Assembly (NCBI GenBank): GCA_903834675.1
Contig: CAILKC010000420.1
Span: forward strand, 1-6,969
Source of the DNA: an uncultured Victivallales bacterium
GTDB taxonomy: Bacteria; Verrucomicrobiota; Lentisphaeria; Oligosphaerales; JAFGRS01
Direction of reading: 5' to 3'
Length of the DNA: 6,969 nt
Part shown: positions 6,400-6,969 of the stretch, piece by piece
Layout: the number at the start of each line of letters is the position of its first letter
Numbering within the stretch: the stretch's first letter is position 1
Position numbers and translations under genes: made by a program
The notes under the pieces: model-generated
The model's input: the letters and a program-made list of their open reading frames with translations, nothing else
What the model was told of the DNA's origin: nothing
Databases searched by the model: none

Positions 6400-6653
6400 T
6401 TCCCCCAACTCTCAAACATGGCGTCAAGGGTGGTGAAAGCCTCGATCTCTTTGCCGCGTCGGCTCTTCCGGAGCGTAGACGCGGTCCGTGCATTCGGGAC
6501 GGCCACAGGGAAAGGCAGTCCCTGACGCAACGAGATCTGCCGGTAGAAGACACGAATGGCCTCCGTCGGTGTGATGCCCAACCTGGCCAGGATATCCTCG
6601 GCCTCGCGCTTCGTCTCAGGCTCGATACGTGCGTGTATGACGGCTGATTTCAT
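6396..6653 (-). CDS. RelB/DinJ-family antitoxin
   Basis: The 85-residue protein has the RelB/DinJ architecture. An N-terminal ribbon-helix-helix DNA-binding segment (about 1-50) begins MKSAVIHARIEP and includes ILARLGITPTEAIRVFYRQI (21-40) and GLPF (45-48). A variable C-terminal part (about 50-85) would wrap the toxin. It should neutralise the YafQ-type toxin encoded immediately downstream and repress its own promoter. The gene overlaps the toxin start by four bases (ATGA). No clear SD precedes the ATG, and a candidate -10 box lies only six bases upstream, so the mRNA could be leaderless or nearly so. The C-terminal region is basic around 60-68 (TLRKSRRGK). The gene pair lies just inside the right arm of the long inverted repeat, a common setting for an accessory module. 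Confidence 0.9.
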   Translation of the reverse strand: MKSAVIHARIEPETKREAEDILARLGITPTEAIRVFYRQISLRQGLPFPVAVPNARTASTLRKSRRGKEIEAFTTLDAMFESWGK

Positions 6654-6659
6654 ATCGCC

Positions 6660-6688
6660 AATGTATCACATTTGCAACACAGGCGCAA
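6660..6688 (-). promoter_or_regulatory. Candidate promoter/operator of the toxin-antitoxin operon
   Basis: On the minus strand TTGCGC (6683-6688) and TACATT (6660-6665) lie 17 bases apart, 3 of 6 and 4 of 6 matches to sigma-70 boxes. The short palindromic ATGTATCACAT (6661-6671; reverse complement ATGTGATACAT) overlaps the -10 and might be the operator for the ribbon-helix-helix antitoxin. The first transcribed base would fall at or very near the ATG. Confidence 0.3.
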
Positions 6689-6704
6689 AAGTCTGTTCCC
6701 GGTT

Positions 6705-6806
6705 GGGCGCAAGTCAGCTCCGTAGGTGGTGACTACTCAGGTCCTAGGGTTCAGGGTTCAGGGTTCAGGGTTCAGCGGAGCCCCCGGCTGGGGCCGGACA
6801 TACCGG
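6705..6806 (+). repeat. Long inverted repeat, right arm (four heptamer units)
   Basis: This segment is the inverted counterpart of 3353-3440, 102 versus 88 bases long; the 14-base difference is exactly two additional GGGTTCA units. Outside the heptamers only six substitutions separate the copies. Three of these lie beside or in the loop of the GCCCC/GGGGC hairpin (6780-6794), whose stem is unchanged. The arm ends with CCGG-ACATA-CCGG (6794-6806). It lies upstream of the antitoxin gene. Confidence 0.9.
6747..6774 (+). repeat. GGGTTCA tandem heptamer x4, G-quadruplex pattern
   Basis: Four exact GGGTTCA units run without interruption. Four GGG tracts with four-base TTCA loops satisfy the canonical G3+N1-7 pattern for an intramolecular G-quadruplex on the plus strand, about 95 bases upstream of the antitoxin start. 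The corresponding left arm has only two units and so lacks the full pattern. Confidence 0.85.
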
Positions 6807-6851
6807 TGTGCGAACCGCCGTTGCCGTGCCGGTGATTCTGCGTTCCCCCCC

Positions 6852-6872
6852 TTGACCCTTGACACTCGACCC
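6852..6872. repeat. Degenerate heptad array outside the right arm
   Basis: Three consecutive seven-base units, TTGACCC, TTGACAC and TCGACCC, follow the right arm after about 45 bases. Further on, 6947-6960 holds TGAACTC and TGAACGA, close to TGAACCC, the reverse complement of the GGGTTCA unit. The stretch between has no gene. Confidence 0.55.
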
Positions 6873-6906
6873 TCTGCGGTTCTCATACAAGCGTGTCCCC
6901 GGGACA

Positions 6907-6946
6907 GCCTTCCCGCCTGCGGCTGGCCCGCCTCCGGCGGAAAGGC
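6907..6946. repeat. GC-rich hairpin at the right end
   Basis: GCCTTCCCGCC (6907-6917) pairs with GGCGGAAAGGC (6936-6946) at 10 of 11 positions. An inner GCGG/CCGC stem (6919-6922 with 6928-6931) lies inside the loop. It is a strong intergenic palindrome, possibly a terminator or REP-like unit for a gene beyond the window. No T-run follows on the plus strand. Confidence 0.5.
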
Positions 6947-6969
6947 TGAACTCTGAACGAAAATCGCCG

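Noticed and set aside
6747..6774. Telomere-like repeat
   Set aside because: GGGTTCA resembles telomeric heptamers, but there are only four units inside an internal repeat that has an inverted partner 3.4 kb away.
6726..6956. A 76-residue plus-strand frame over the right-end repeats
   Set aside because: It consists of translated heptamers and palindromes and has no SD or recognisable domain.

Overview
This is a GC-rich bacterial chromosomal window with six protein genes separated by repeat-laden intergenic DNA. No rRNA, tRNA, CRISPR array, transposase or phage gene was seen. A sulfatase, a small neutral-ceramidase-type hydrolase and dense GC-rich palindromic intergenic repeats suggest a free-living heterotroph of the Planctomycetes/PVC or Armatimonadota kind. 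That placement is an inference from gene content and repeat style; no phylogenetic marker is present.

Layout. Positions 1-187 are non-coding and hold a palindromic repeat cluster. Positions 188-2910 form a likely minus-strand operon, read from high to low coordinates: a four-helix DUF1648-type membrane protein, an extended SDR (NAD-dependent epimerase/dehydratase type) and a neutral/alkaline ceramidase-like metallohydrolase. Each gene has a good Shine-Dalgarno (SD) site, and the gaps are 65 and 36 nt. Two of the three have a longer open frame upstream; the SD position and family alignment argue for the shorter starts given here. Positions 2911-3432 are intergenic and carry a promoter candidate, a large branched palindrome (3091-3226) and the left arm of a long inverted repeat (3353-3440). 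A plus-strand class I SAM methyltransferase with an unrecognised N-terminal domain follows (3433-4422). Convergent with it is a minus-strand type I (formylglycine) sulfatase (4593-5996), preceded on the same strand by a YafQ/DinJ-type toxin-antitoxin pair (6127-6653). The window ends in about 315 bases of repeats (6654-6969).

The most unusual structure is a pair of nearly identical sequences in opposite orientation, 3353-3440 and 6705-6806, bracketing the methyltransferase, sulfatase and toxin-antitoxin genes. They agree at 82 of 88 positions once a heptamer copy-number difference is removed (GGGTTCA: two units left, four units right). The four-unit version fits the canonical G-quadruplex pattern. 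Degenerate heptads recur outside both arms. This is either a dispersed, mobile or slippage-prone repeat family present here in two orientations, or the two ends of a 3.45-kb unit with no visible mobility gene.

The genes do not form one obvious pathway. The ceramidase-like/SDR/membrane operon looks metabolic, the sulfatase points to use of sulfated organic matter, and the toxin-antitoxin pair is an accessory module.
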